Source: Cyathus striatus (taxonomy: Eukaryota > Basidiomycota > Agaricomycetes > Agaricales > Nidulariaceae). From it: DNA of 64,000 bases. The stretch lies in contig JAOVFP010000006.1 of NCBI GenBank assembly GCA_025738555.1, forward strand, positions 992,001 through 1,056,000. The letters run 5' to 3'. A program made the translations under genes and the position numbers. Below the pieces are notes generated by a model, which worked only from the letters and a program-made list of their open reading frames with translations, was not told where the DNA came from and searched no databases. Positions 1-11,957 of the stretch are shown here, in pieces (the stretch's first letter is position 1; each line of letters begins with the position of its first letter).

Positions 1-1174
1 CTCACCCCACGAAACGTCCCCACCGCACCCGTCAAACTTCAGCGTTGAGCCCTTCACGAACGGCACATCCTCCTCCTTCACATACCCATTCCCTTCTTCG
101 TCCTTGTGAATCAAAATCTTGCTCCCCAAGAACTCAAGATATATCTCCTTCTTCTCTTCGAGCTTGTCGCCTGTGCTCTTGCCCTTCTCTTCCCTCTCTC
201 TTTTCATCTCACGGAAAGCATCGAACCCTTTGGTTTTGGACATGGCTTCGCGCCGGTTCACAGCGGCTTGGCCCTGGAGGCCCTTTTCTTTGATTTTCAT
301 GTCGCAATAAGCTTCTTTTGACATTATAAGAAGCTCTTTTCCTTCCCAGGTAGGTTTGGGGTCGGCGTTAAGGAACTTCGCGACAGATTCGAAGTCGGTG
401 AATTCGACGAAGACGGAATTCTGCGAGGGTGTTAGCTAACAGGCAGTACTAAGTAGACATGGACACACCTTGAACTTTTTCGACTCATCCCTCCTCATAC
501 GCACAGCATTCGTGCTACCAAACTTGTTGAAGAACTCTTCAAGTTTGGTTTGGAGTGTTGGTTCCTCATCGGGGAATCCTTTCTGCGACAAGAAACACGA
601 GATTTGATAAGCGCTTGATATGAGTACATGTGTGAATAACGTACTGCGTAGATGCTCCTCTCGAATGCGCCCTTGGGTTCCTGTACCTCTGTTGTCCTCC
701 GGACCTTGGTGCCAGTTTCATCAACCTCGAGGAACGTGCTCTGGCGAAGAGCCTTGGCCACCCATTCAGTGCCTTTGGCGCTGTACTCTCGCATGCGTTT
801 GAACGATGCGACGGTAGAGATGGGACACCAGTGGTCTTTATCCTTAGTATGTAAAGTCCACATGAACCTAGAAACAATCATTATTTCATATCCACAAAGA
901 ATGGAATTTGAAATATGTACTTGTCATATGGCAAGTTAGAGTCGGCGAAGTAAAATTCGACTGCACGAAAAAAAAAAGATTACTGTCGATCGCAGCTTAA
1001 AGGACAAAGGGACGACGTACCCTGCCTACAGGCCTTGAGCATAAAATCTTTATCCTCTTCCCCGTTGGCCATTTCGACGTCCTCCGATGTGGACGCTGCC
1101 GCTGGTGCTGGTGCGGGCTCAGTGGCTTCGACGACGGTGGGCTGTTCAACTTGTGCTGCGGATTCTGCAGACAT
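1..1174 (-). CDS. LHP1: La-type RNA-binding protein (5' part; gene runs off the left edge)
   Basis: La proteins bind the 3' UUU-OH of new RNA polymerase III transcripts in the nucleus and protect and chaperone them. Five exons are visible: 1021-1174, 921-960, 645-867, 469-582 and 1-420. The start is MSAESAAQ, followed by an Ala/Pro/Glu-rich leader. The La motif begins across intron 1 as VEFYFADSNLPYDKF and continues with MWTLHTKDKDHWCPI and FKRMREYS. A linker with EPKGAFERSIYAKGFP leads into the first RRM, which ends in KKFKNSVFVEFTDFESVAKFL. After a charged helix come IYLEFLGSKILIHKDEEGN and TLKFDGCGGDVSWGE, which look like the start of the C-terminal xRRM; the rest lies outside the window. 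Splice phases agree at all four introns. It is divergent from the glucanase, with 1.86 kb between starts. The family is clear; only the 3' end is missing. Confidence 0.93.
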
Positions 1175-3030
1175 TTTAAGGATATAGAAATAAAATAAGG
1201 GACAATAATAAGGAAAGGGAGTAACAAGTGAGAGGTAAGTACAAAGGCGTTGGTGTGGAAGAGAAATAGAGTCAGTTTTTGTCAAACTGAGCAGGACGAT
1301 CGAACGGTGATAACGCAAGTGTAATGATGAGGTTAGGGTTTATCTGTTTATTATGGCGAGGGATGCCAAACTGCCAGCCGCCCGCCACCAGCCGTTACCC
1401 TAGGTATCGTCGACGTCTTCGCAACGGTCAACGACATCATCATTAACTGTAGTACAGTGTATGGCATTATGTTTTGTCACTGCAGTTGTGGTATCCCTAC
1501 GTGATTTAATCAGCATTTCTTCTCGACTATCACATCGGCCCTATAAACGCCTTGCCTGCCCCCCTCCGAGTCCCCCCTTAATAACCCGGCCACCAAGTTC
1601 ACCGGTACCTCCTGGACTCACCCCTGTGATGTGGAAGTTGCGAGGCAGCAAGCTCTACATATCCTCCGAAGGTTAATGTCACATCTCTTCGCTGGGAAAA
1701 GGCAGCCAACTTAAGCTATCTATAACGTGAGTTATTTTTGCTTCTAGCGCTGACCTCGTCAATCCTTTCCATCACCAACTCTGCTAGACTTGTGCCACAG
1801 CGACGAACGCCTCTGCAAGTTATTCTCGCACCTCCTGAGAAGACGTGTCTCCCGCTCAACGTCATACAACTGATGGTGGAGACGCCCGCGGGTTAATTTT
1901 TGAAATGTCAGTGCTTCCGCCAAGGGAGGACCACTGTTATTGTATGCGTGCCCCTGCAGCTTGCTTACCCCCGGGCTTTCCGGGTGATAACAATGAATGT
2001 TCATTTATTGATGGAGCAGCCGTGGATTGGCAACCAGAAGCCTCCAACAGGACATGAAATTACCGTGTAATTAACGTTCCCTTTCGTATGCTTACTACAT
2101 AGTGCGCCTGATCAGTGCTCAACGTTGCGTCATCTGCTCGCGGGCCTCCCAAGGGTTCTTCTAGTTTTACTAGCATATGCTAGCGGAGTGAAAGACGTTG
2201 AAATAGTGTACCAGGGTCTAGTACCCACTCGTCGTGCGCCGTGTGCTCGACACCGACGGAAAGCCTCTTAACTTTTCACGATTCGAGCCTCAATACGCTC
2301 CTTTTCCAGAAGATCCAGACTATAAATTGGCATGCCAACATCGACAGGTGACATCTTAGTTCATACTTTGTATTCTCTATATACTCATCGATGTTTACCA
2401 GAGTTAACTCTCAACCCGGGTACAGTGCACGAGATATGTTTCGACTCACGAAATATGGAGAGATGGTGAAAATTGCCTAAAAATGACGCGGATATGTTAT
2501 GTTGTTCCATCAGCGTGGACACTGTCAATTAGCGCCTAGCGGGAAGTGTGCGGAAAGGGTCAGATGGCCGCGGCCTCCTGGCGTCGGTGCCTGATATTTG
2601 TTTTAAGGGGTATCACACTCATCCTTATCACAATCCAAAAAAATTGGCATATTTTCTTTCGCCGCAGAGCGCCCAATATGCCGGACTGCACATCCTGACA
2701 GATATGGTTGGTTGGATGGTTGTTCTTGGTTTTATTTAATGCAGAGTGCTCGTGGCGTTCATCACCTTTTTGGACGTCCCGACTTTCCTTCCTTTGCCAT
2801 TCCCTTACTTTCGTTTATTCTCCTCGCGAGTGAGAGTGTGTGCTCCATTCCACCTCTCCTCGTCCCGCCACTCCTTGTGGTGCTAGCTTAAACTTCTGAC
2901 CTACTTCCCGGTCACCTGTGTTGCTTCTCCTGTCGTTTCTCGGATTCGTTCACTCTTTTGAAATTCACCTTCGTTTTCTATATAACCCACTCCTAAGTGG
3001 CCTCTTTGTCATTACTTACAGAAGACCGCC
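1175..3030. other. Intergenic region between two divergent genes
   Basis: This 1.86-kb stretch separates the La gene and the GH71 glucanase. The short open frames in it have no recognisable motif and no consistent splice structure. The last 300 bases before 3031 are pyrimidine-rich (TCC/CTT runs near 2780-2900), a pattern common upstream of well-expressed fungal genes. A TATA-like box is listed separately. No gene is supported here. Confidence 0.7.
2979..2985 (+). promoter_or_regulatory. TATA-like box of the GH71 glucanase gene
   Basis: TATATAA lies 46 bases before the start codon at 3031, just after a long pyrimidine-rich stretch. The spacing would put transcription start close to the ATG and give a short leader, as often seen in basidiomycetes. 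The role is inferred from sequence and position only. Confidence 0.45.
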
Positions 3031-6000
3031 ATGCTTGGATTCAAGATCCAGTTACTTATCGTCGCACCGCTCGTTCTACCAGCGGTTTTGGCTTTCAGAA
3101 GACATGGCTCTGCAGTAGCGCGGGATAGACGCTACCCGATCTCTTTTGCTAACAGGACTCTTGTTGAGGATCCTGCAGAACTGCAGAAAAGAGATGGGAC
3201 TAAATATGTATTTATGCACCATGTAGGTGATTTGTCGCAAATCCTTGTGATGGTTGCGCTGACGAATATCTGATCGCGCAGATCGTTGGTAGTAAGTCTC
3301 TTTTATCGTGCTGAGTTGGTCTCAAGCTTAACTGCTGGCTCTTCTCGACTATTTCACTATCAGACACGTACGTAGTCAGTCAATTGATTAACCCCTGAGC
3401 CTACCTAAAGCTATATTTTGCTTTAATTAGATTCCCTTATACCAAGGACGATTGGAAAGACGATATCCAGCAAATTCAAGCCAAAGGAGTGTACGTTATT
3501 GCGTATTCTGCCTACTTAACACTATTTGATGGACTTTGCTCTACAGTGATGCGCTTGCTCTCAACATTGGCGATGACAGTTGGCAGCGCGATCAAGTAAG
3601 GTCAGCCTACGCCGCCGCCTTAGAACTGGGAGGGGGATTCAAGCTTTTCTTCTCTTTCGACTTGACGGAAATGGCATGCGATTTGAACGACCTTGTTGGA
3701 CGAGTTAATGAATTTGGAAGCCATCCTAACCAGTTCAAGGTGAATGGTAAGACGATGGTTTCGTCGTATTCGGGGGATTGCTTAGGCGATTCCGGATGGG
3801 CTTCGTTGAAGGCTCAGACGAATGGCTACTTGATGCCATTTATTTGGGGCTTAGAAGGCCAGTTTAATAACTGGCCTAGTTTGGATTCGTGGTATTGGTG
3901 AGTATATCCAACACGGTTATAAATATCGTTGAATATTTACGCTTTCATAGCTGGGGCTGTGCTTGGCCACAAGGAAATTATGCGAAATCTGTAAGAATTT
4001 TACTATTGGCTATCCAACGATGGCTGATGTTTTTTTAGACTAGTGATGACGACTATTGTTAGTTCTTCCCCCCCATCCCAATCGATAGTTGTTGATTTAC
4101 TGTTTAGATATCAACCAGCTAGGAGCGAAGTATGCTACGACCGTCAGTGGTTGGCTATAGTATGTTCCAGTTGCTTTACAAACGGTCCAATAAATCTGAC
4201 TTTTTATCAGTACGCATTTTAGTTATAAGAACTTCTATTTACGTGGAGATGATTGGCTTGTTGTCAGCCGTTGGGAGCAACTCATGACATTGCGTGATAC
4301 CCTTACTTTCGTCGAGATGGTTACTTGGTATGCAAGTTTATTACGTTCATCTGACCTGGTCTCTTAACTTTAACGCCTAGGAACGATTATGGTGAATCTG
4401 ATTAGTGAGTCTTTCCTGCTACACGTCTGCCCCGTAAGTCAACAATTCGCGTAGCTATGGTCCAATCAAGGGTGCTCAACCTAGTGGAACTACCTGGGCC
4501 AACGGATTCCCCCATACTGCCTTTTTTGACCTGTCTGAGTATTACATCAGGGCTTTCAAGACTGGATCATATCCGGCCATTACGGTAAGTGTTATCTTAG
4601 TAAGTTTCAACTGATACTTGGAGCTGACAACCTGAGCAGAAGGATGTTATCTATTACTGGGCACGTCCTCATCCGGCAAGTGCTACTGCTTCCTCAGATG
4701 GTCTAGGAAAACCTACCGGCTGGGACTGGACTGAGGTAATTTGCAGATATGATTGCATTTCGAACTGAAACTTATTCAAAACCATCCTTGAAGGACTCAA
4801 TGTGGGCGGCCGTTTTCGCCACTTCGAGTGCCACAGTTACCTTGCAGTGTGGTAGCTCTTCTCAGACCTTCACCGTCAACGCAGGTGTCAACAAACTCAA
4901 GATTCCACTCGCAGCAGGTCAGATCACAGTAACGATGGTCAGAAATGGCCAAACCGTCATCAACAAGACACCTACCGACTTTACGTATGTCACTAACCCT
5001 ACTCTTTGTAAGTCATCGCTATTGTCTGTTATGTTCGGTTCATAGAGTTGTTTTGCAGATAACTACAATGCTTATGCTGGATCCGCAGGTTAGTAACTTA
5101 GATGCTCATGTTCACAATAAAACTCTAAACAGCTTAAACAGAAGGAAGCGCAACCCCAGAACTTACTGTCACTATTACCACCTCGTCTTCCACGCCCACC
5201 TCATCTTCAACTACTACAACCGCCTCCCCAACGTCGACGGGATGGACGTACTTAGGCTGTTATCAGGATTACTCCCCTCGCACACTTGCAAACGGCCTTT
5301 ATATCACGGATAATGCTCAGACTGTTGCAAAATGTCAAGCCAGCTGTGCTGCTAAGGGATACACTTATGCCGGGACGGAATATGGCGTCGAATGCTTCTG
5401 TTCAAATACCATCACCGCCGGCGTCACAAAATCATCCGCCAATGAATGTAGCATGCCATGCTCAGGCAAATGTATGTTCATCTCTTCTTTTACAAGATCT
5501 TTTGTTTAGCTTTCAATAGCTTCGGATATTTGTGGAGGTGGAAACCGTATTTCTATTTATCAGGCAGGAGGGTCTTCTACGCCCACTACTACTACTTCAA
5601 ACCCTAGCTCAACCAGCACTTCTTTCTCGTACTACGGTTGCGTTGCGGAAGGCTCCAGTGGTTCGCGCCGTGCGCTGACTGGGGCCAGTTATACTGATTC
5701 GAACATGACACCCCAGAAGTGTCAGTCGCTTTGTTCCGGCTTCCAGTATGCCGGCGTAGAATATGGGTAAGTGTTCAACTAATATTATCATTATCAATCA
5801 TCCTGACAGATTTATACTAGAACTGAATGTATGTTGTCTAAGAATAGTTGCTTATTTCTATCATAACATAGATCTCTTCAGGTTATTGTGGCAATTCGTT
5901 GACAAATAATGGCGCAACTGGAGCCGTAATCCCTGCTAGCGGCAATTGCTATACGCAGTGTGGTGGCGATTCATCGCAGGCTTGCGGCGGTGCTTGGACT

Positions 6001-6472
6001 CTTTCTGTTTATTCCACGTCCCCGCCTTCGACGTCCACTGTACGTAGTTCCCGTTTGACAGTCGTACATCTGTCTGACAAGTATCAGTCATGGTCAAGCG
6101 TTGGATGTTACACCGATAGCGCGGACAGAATGCTCCGCGGATGGTCGACCTCTCAATCGGGGATGACTACGGACAAATGCATTGGCTTGTGCTCTGATGG
6201 GGGTTTTTCTATGGCGGCTACTGAATATGGCGTAGAATGCTATTGTGGATCTCAGCTTTTCAAAGCAAGCGGAGCTGGCGTTCCCGCAAGTAGTTCGGAT
6301 TGTAGTACACCTTGCGATGGTATGCATCTTTTGGAGTCGTGTATTCTATGGGAAATCTAATGAATGTCCAGGTGATTCATCGAAGATGTGCGGAGGCGGC
6401 TGGAGAGGTAATCTGTACACAAGCCCTGGCACTGTTCTTTCCAGGAGGCACAAACGGCGGCGCGCGTTGTGA
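3031..6472 (+). CDS. Secreted alpha-1,3-glucanase (GH71, mutanase) with three WSC domains
   Basis: The enzyme hydrolyses alpha-1,3-glucan of fungal cell walls and acts outside the cell. I rebuilt 20 exons: 3031-3222, 3282-3291, 3364-3367, 3431-3490, 3547-3897, 3951-3990, 4039-4057, 4108-4159, 4211-4327, 4381-4404, 4455-4584, 4640-4735, 4794-5007, 5059-5088, 5142-5471, 5520-5766, 5821-5828, 5882-6039, 6088-6319 and 6372-6472. They total 2415 nt (804 aa), in phase throughout. Residues 1-21 are a signal peptide, followed by a propeptide ending in a Kex2-like KR at 53-54. The GH71 domain begins KYVFMHHIVGNTFPYTKDDW and contains VDALALNIG, FKLFFSFD and the hallmark WNDYGESDYYGPI. A Ser/Thr linker leads to three Cys-rich WSC modules (about 481-566, 590-680, 700-790) with GCY, EYGVECFC and CGGG motifs. 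WSC modules probably bind wall carbohydrate. The last dozen residues are basic and unlike WSC, so the very 3' end is the least certain part. Confidence 0.93.
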
Positions 6473-6614
6473 ACTATTTCCCGCGCGACATGATCTCTTC
6501 ATAGTCCCATAGCCCGTTCTTTTTTTTTGTCTATTATCAGTATTTATTTCAACTCTTGAAGAGTAACGTGTATGAATAGCTATAAGACTATATGTTGTTG
6601 TTACTGCTCGAAAC

Positions 6615-8860
6615 TTAGTCGATGCTATCTCGAGTTACACTGTTTACCATCTGCTCCATTTGCTTTCCACTCGCGAGTTCGGCTTTCAGCTTATTAAAGG
6701 TTCGTTCCTCATCCCATACAAGTGGACTCCTACTTGCGAATAAAAGGTCCATTTCTTCAAGAGTCCTGTTTGCTGTCCTATTGTGATAATTAGAACAGTT
6801 GAACCTTTCAATATAAGATTGATAGGCGTACTCAGGATAGAATGCCCACACTATTGGAATAGATAAGAAATTGACCGCCCCAAAAATATGCAGGGTACTG
6901 TGTTGTATATTGAGCATACGTCTCTGCAGTAAAGTTGCGGCAACGTACTTTTCACCGATTCGGGAAAACATGACGGGATTCAGCAATGTCAGCCAACCAT
7001 TACCAATACTCCAGCCTACAACGCCCCAGGCGTTTCCTTTGGCTCTAACTTCTAGTGGAAAAGTCTAACACAAGGTGAGCCTCGACATGAAAGAGCAGAA
7101 AGCAGTTTGACTAACTTCAGTGGGATAAACCCAAGGAATTGTTAACCATGTGGCACCAAACACCGCGGTATAGATAAAAATGAAAGATGCTGCTGCACCA
7201 CCGTAGCTACTGGCATGCTCTGGATGATCCTTTAGAAGACGAGAAAATGCACCGGCAAGGATCTGTTAAGACAGTGAGAAGCTGCGAAATTGCGTAAATG
7301 CTGAAGTCAGAAGACAAACCATAGCAGCTCCTTGACCAACGGCTCCCCACCACAATCCAACCCGGCGCCCCCAGCGATCGATGGTTACGACAGCAAACAA
7401 GGTAGAAATCATGTACGTTATCTTTCGAGAAACAGTAAGCAAGTTGGTTTGGTTCGTGGGCAATATGGCATACATTGTTCAATCCCGACAACCACTGCGA
7501 CTTCCTAGCTCCATACCCGGCATCTGCAAATATTGTCGGTGCGTAAACGGTGATAGCAGCGATTCCGACCCATCTAGAAGATACATTAAGTTTCCTATCA
7601 AAGGTAAATGAATATAGCCGCTTACTCCTGTAGAATCTGCAACCATATCGATAATTGTACTCGACGGGCAAGATGCAGATTGCCGGAACCTGTGGAGATT
7701 TGTTAGAAGGCATGAAAGTACTGCATAATAAAAAATAATAAGCATACCAATACCCCAGAACATATTCCAGTAGCTATCGATTTTAGAATGCTTCTTTTCC
7801 AGTTGCACCACTTCAATGATAGCGTTGAATTCAGCATTCGCGACTCCTTCATATTCAAGACTCTTTTCGTCACTTTCAGATGAAGATATGTCGGACCGGA
7901 GTCTTCGTAAGATCTCTATAGCTTCATCATTACGGCCTGCTTTCACTAGCCATCGAGGAGATTCGGGCATCCAAAATAGCAGGATCTGGAAAGGTAAGAA
8001 GGAAAAGTAATAGCTATGAGAACTTCTGCTCACCATGAATACGACGACGGGTATAATTTGAAACGCGACTGGGAATCTCCATCTGATCTGGGATCGACCA
8101 TCTCCTATGAAACCCAGGCCGAATTCAAGCCAATATGCGACAACCACCCCGAATATATTCAAAGTAAACTCCATAGCAATAAATGCACCTAAACAATACA
8201 TAATTCTTTTCTCGGACGGAATTACGTGAGGATAGACAAACCTCTCGAAGTATGAGTAGCAACTTCTGCGCTCCATACGGGAACAATAGCATTTAGGTGC
8301 CCAGTCCCTATACCGTTGATGATTCGGGCACATAGCATCCTACAACCTGTAAGTTTATTGTAATGGAACATTCCAAGAATACGCACCACGCAATATTTTG
8401 CGCACTGCACTGAAGTGCCGCACCAATTATTACCCAAATACCCCCGATTATCATCGTCTTTATTCTCCCAACTCTATCCCCAATTACTCCTCCCATGAGG
8501 CATCCAATAAGTGTTCCCAGATAATATACTAACAAGTCCAGCTTGAGATGGGGCATGTGGAGACACTAGGGCATGGTACGCACTGCTAACAATTCCACCT
8601 TGTCTGGTGGGTTCGGTAATCGTAACGACATATCCTTCTGAGCTGCCTCCATATGTAGAAAAACCTAAGTTCATTGTTTGTACATAGTCGGGTGATGTGT
8701 TGACACCTCCCATCATTCCCTGGTCATACCCAAAGCTAAAGAGTATGGTGATGAAAAAGAAGTTCAGTAAGAGGCAAGGGGAAAAGACGTACAAAAAGAT
8801 CGCTAAGCCAGCCACTGCATTTACGACATATACCAGCTTACGACCGGAAAGAAACGACAT
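6615..8860 (-). CDS. MFS sugar transporter (sugar porter family, hexose/lactose permease-like)
   Basis: This is a plasma-membrane proton-coupled or facilitative sugar carrier of the 12-helix sugar porter family. From the start MSFLSGRKLVYVVNAVAG the product reads FGYDQGMMGGVNTSPDY, then (across a GTGCGT intron) IYYLGTLIGCLMGGVIGDRVGRI, with the family GDRxGRR/K-type loop. ARIINGIGTGHLNAIVPVW, MPESPRWLVKAGR (PESPRWL), TIDRWGRRVGLWW, WVYPTETFPLEVRAKG and PETANRTLEEMD are all sugar-porter signatures. There are at least nine short introns and every junction I tested keeps frame. The central loop is charged, as usual. It converges on the glucanase, with 142 bp between stops. Glucose uptake after alpha-glucan breakdown would make sense but is inference. 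The exact substrate cannot be read from sequence. Confidence 0.93.
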
Positions 8861-10318
8861 TCTAGCTCTCGGAGGAGGTTAATCGTTAGAAAACACGAGT
8901 CGAGTTTGGCGTACTTGTAAGAGAAGTGCCAGGTCATCAGAATAAAGGCGCATTCGCATACAAAATTCGCCTACGGTGTTGAGAGGGTCTGACCGTCTTG
9001 TTCGTCGATTATCGATGCATGGTCATCATGTATAACGATGAATTTGCACTAGTTGGGGAGATTCTCTGCTCTCATGACCTTCAGTGGGACAGTTTTACGG
9101 GCCGGGGCTGAAATAGGGTGTAAAATTATCGCTAGGGAAGCAAGCAAGGTGTTCTATTTTAGTCGACGAAAAGAGAACTTGGGCGTGGCTTACAATTAAC
9201 ATTTAAACTACTCTCGAGATTGTTTACTTCGGGAGTATGCAAAGGTGAAGAGGACAGCCTGGAGTTTGTTGGTGACAGCGAGTGGTATTTCTAGCAGTGT
9301 TGTCTACCGATACATATCGAACACTTTTCAGAAAGCTTGTTAATAACGAACTTGATTGATCTAGTGACGTCTTCACTGATGGGGAATCATGAGCAGGACG
9401 GCGCCAGCACCTGTTATCGGGCCGAGTCATACTTGACTTCCGTGTTCTTCACCTCGCAAACGGCGCTGAGCTTGTGAGTAATTGAAGTAAATATCCCTTC
9501 CGGGGTACGTAACGAACTCAAGCAACAGCGGGAGATCGAAGAATATCTTCCGCTCGGGGAATGAGCCGGTAACTCAACTCAATCTCTAGATAACCGGAGT
9601 ATGAAAAGACTGGGGTGCGGAACAAACTGGAACAAACACTTCCGCTCCCGGAGGGGCGGTCCGGCCATAAGCCCCCACCGCCTGGAATTAACGAACGGAT
9701 CATGAAAGTTGAAAGCATCGGCGATGACATACGTGGAAAGCTGGATCTGGGAATACCTGAAAGAAAGGAAAATTTCCCGATAAATACATTCTATGCCACT
9801 GTACGAGAATACCTTTCGAACATGGGCGAGTTGGTTACTGTATCAATCGAGCTGATTCCATGTTGCACAGGAAAATGAAATCAAGCAAACCCTGTTCAAG
9901 TTCAGATTTATGCGCATATACAAACGTTTGGAGTATGTAATGGGTATTCTTGTCATACAAATATCCGTGATTAGAATGCGGGGGGAACAGCAGTCAAGGT
10001 AACTTACTTACACTTAGCGATATAACCACCAAGGACTTCGTTGACAATAAAGGTCAATTTCCGGTACTGGCGGCAATGAAAAAGCAAGGAATACCGCACA
10101 CCTGTAAAAGAAGTAATTCCACGTACATCGGTCGTCGGTAGTCACTAAGCTGTAGGGAAGATGAATGGAAGAAGTAGTCTGGGTATCAGGTCTGGAATTA
10201 TCATTATACGTCATCGGGTATGTTACAAGAGCCTCTCAAGAAGACGATGGTATTTACCATAGGAACATCAGCTTAGGAGTAGCAAGATAGAGTAACTTAA
10301 AGATCTCGCACTACATGT
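8861..10318. other. Intergenic region, no supported gene
   Basis: This stretch of about 1.46 kb lies upstream of the sugar transporter and downstream of the two-module membrane protein. The longest frames (9615-9878 on + and 9518-9730 on -) overlap on opposite strands. They show no motif and no signal peptide, so I do not call them. The transporter promoter should lie at its left end. Confidence 0.6.
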
Positions 10319-11605
10319 TTACCAGCGCCGTACGAACCAGCACAGAGCAAGTGCAAGCAATAACACAGGATTCGATACCGCGAACAACGGGTAAGCCGAG
10401 TTCGAATTGTTACCCGGAGCACTCGTGCCAGAAGGTGAAGCACTCGTTCCAGGTGGAGAGCTACTACCAACAAATGGCGAGCTGTCATTGGAGAGAGGTC
10501 GGACAATGTAATTTGAGGGTACTGTCACAACGAAGCTATCGATATCTTCGAACATTGATCATTAGCTCCACCCCCATAACAACTGTAAGGAGAAACTGCA
10601 ACCCACCTAAGAACGAAGCATTGACACCGGCAAGGTTGGTTACCACAACCTTGTGCTCCCCATCTCCCAAGTTGGAGGCCAAGAATTGCAAGGTGGGCTT
10701 CTGTTGTTCGCAGGTTTGACCGAAGGCACCTCCACAGCCTGAGATTCCGCTGTAAGTTGCCAAAGGGCTATCGTCCAACGCAACCGTATATAGCCCGTGA
10801 TCATTCTTCTTGTCGCCAAAAATATAGATAGCAGACCCTATGAAGTCAGAGGTATATGAAGAATCAGGGATGTGATTCCGATAAACAGAAGGAAGGCCCA
10901 ACCGTTGAATGTAAGAGAGACAGAGGCACCCTCGGCGTTTGTGTATGCCGTACCGCCTCCGCTAAAAACAGGACCAGTGTTGTTGCCCCACACCCCGGTA
11001 TATGTCAAGGCTTTGTTATCTTCTTCATATGTGACGTTTGACACACTTGCACTACACCGCGCATGAGCTGTTATTTCCCAGGTAGGAACATTCACACGGC
11101 ACATACCCAGCGGGAGCTACCTGAATAGTGGCTTGGAGATAATCAAATAAGAACGTGTTTCCACCAGTTTCTCCTTTGTTCGTGCCGAGATTGCGCAGGA
11201 CGAGATTGTGAGAGCCATATGTGAGGTTATTGGCCCCGTACAGTAGATGTGGAGTCGACGCGTTATTAGGGGTATATGCGCTAAAGTTCGCTGAAAACGA
11301 GTCGATTTGCACACTGTACGATCCATATGAAGGTCCAGCATGACCATAGACGTAAATTGCAGGACCTGAACAATAGTAAGTAACTGCATTTGTTATCTCA
11401 CATGGCACGTACCGGTGAAGTTGAAACTGAGTTCTGCTCCTACAATTTCGGTTTTGTGATATGTGCCCATAAGCCACGGCGAGTTGGTATCGTTAAATGA
11501 AGGACTCGAAGGGTCTGGCGTTTCCCAAACAGACTGGTCGGCATAGGAGAGTACACTGTCGAAATCGTCGACAGTCACATTTGTATTAACCGCTGATGCA
11601 TCCAT
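10319..11605 (-). CDS. Two-module N-glycosylation-rich protein with C-terminal membrane anchor, unknown function
   Basis: I do not recognise a named family. The product carries two similar beta-rich modules. The first starts VTVDDFDSVLSYAD and has GPAIYVYGHAGPSYGSYSV and YGSHNLVLRNLG. The second starts ASVSNVTYEEDNKALTYTG and has SAIYIFGDKKNDHGLYTVAL and GDGEHKVVVTNLAG. The repeated pattern (surface strand, IYVYG/IYIFG, HGLYTV, then HxLVLxNL) suggests a tandem jelly-roll or galactose-binding-like fold. Many NxS/T sites, a Ser/Pro/Gly stalk (SSPPGTSASPSGTSAPG) and a hydrophobic helix (VLLLALALCW) ending in VRRW point to a single-pass membrane protein. No signal peptide precedes MDASAVNTN, which is odd for such a glycosylated-looking protein; an upstream exon may be missing. 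Introns at 10838-11104 and 11052-11477 fit in phase. Such proteins appear widespread in Agaricomycetes, but that is from memory. Confidence 0.72.
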
Positions 11606-11957
11606 GTTGACTTGAGGAGCTAAGAGACCTATTCAAGCTTATGGTTATTTCGTGGTTTTGAGGAAAGGGCCTATGTAGTTGTTGAAGTAATGTGCTCGCT
11701 CGAAAGGTTGGGTTGACAGCGTTGGACGGCTCTGTGCATGATGGCGAAGTCAAAAACGGTGACCAACCTCCGTGTGACTTCAACTAGCTCGTTCATGCGC
11801 GTTCTACCCAGTCACCGTCAGGTCAAGCCACTCATTAATTCATAATCGACACTTATTTAAGCCGCTAGCGCAGGATACATATTACTTATATATTGAAAAT
11901 ACAAAATGGTAAAGTTACAATTGCTTGCTCTACTAGCTTTTTCAACTAACAATGGAT
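11606..11957. other. Gap between two co-oriented genes
   Basis: These 352 bases separate the start of the two-module membrane protein from the 3' end of the dehydrogenase. They should hold the promoter of the former. A small minus-strand frame at 11586-11783 has no signal peptide or motif, so it does not rescue the missing secretion signal of the neighbouring gene. Confidence 0.5.
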
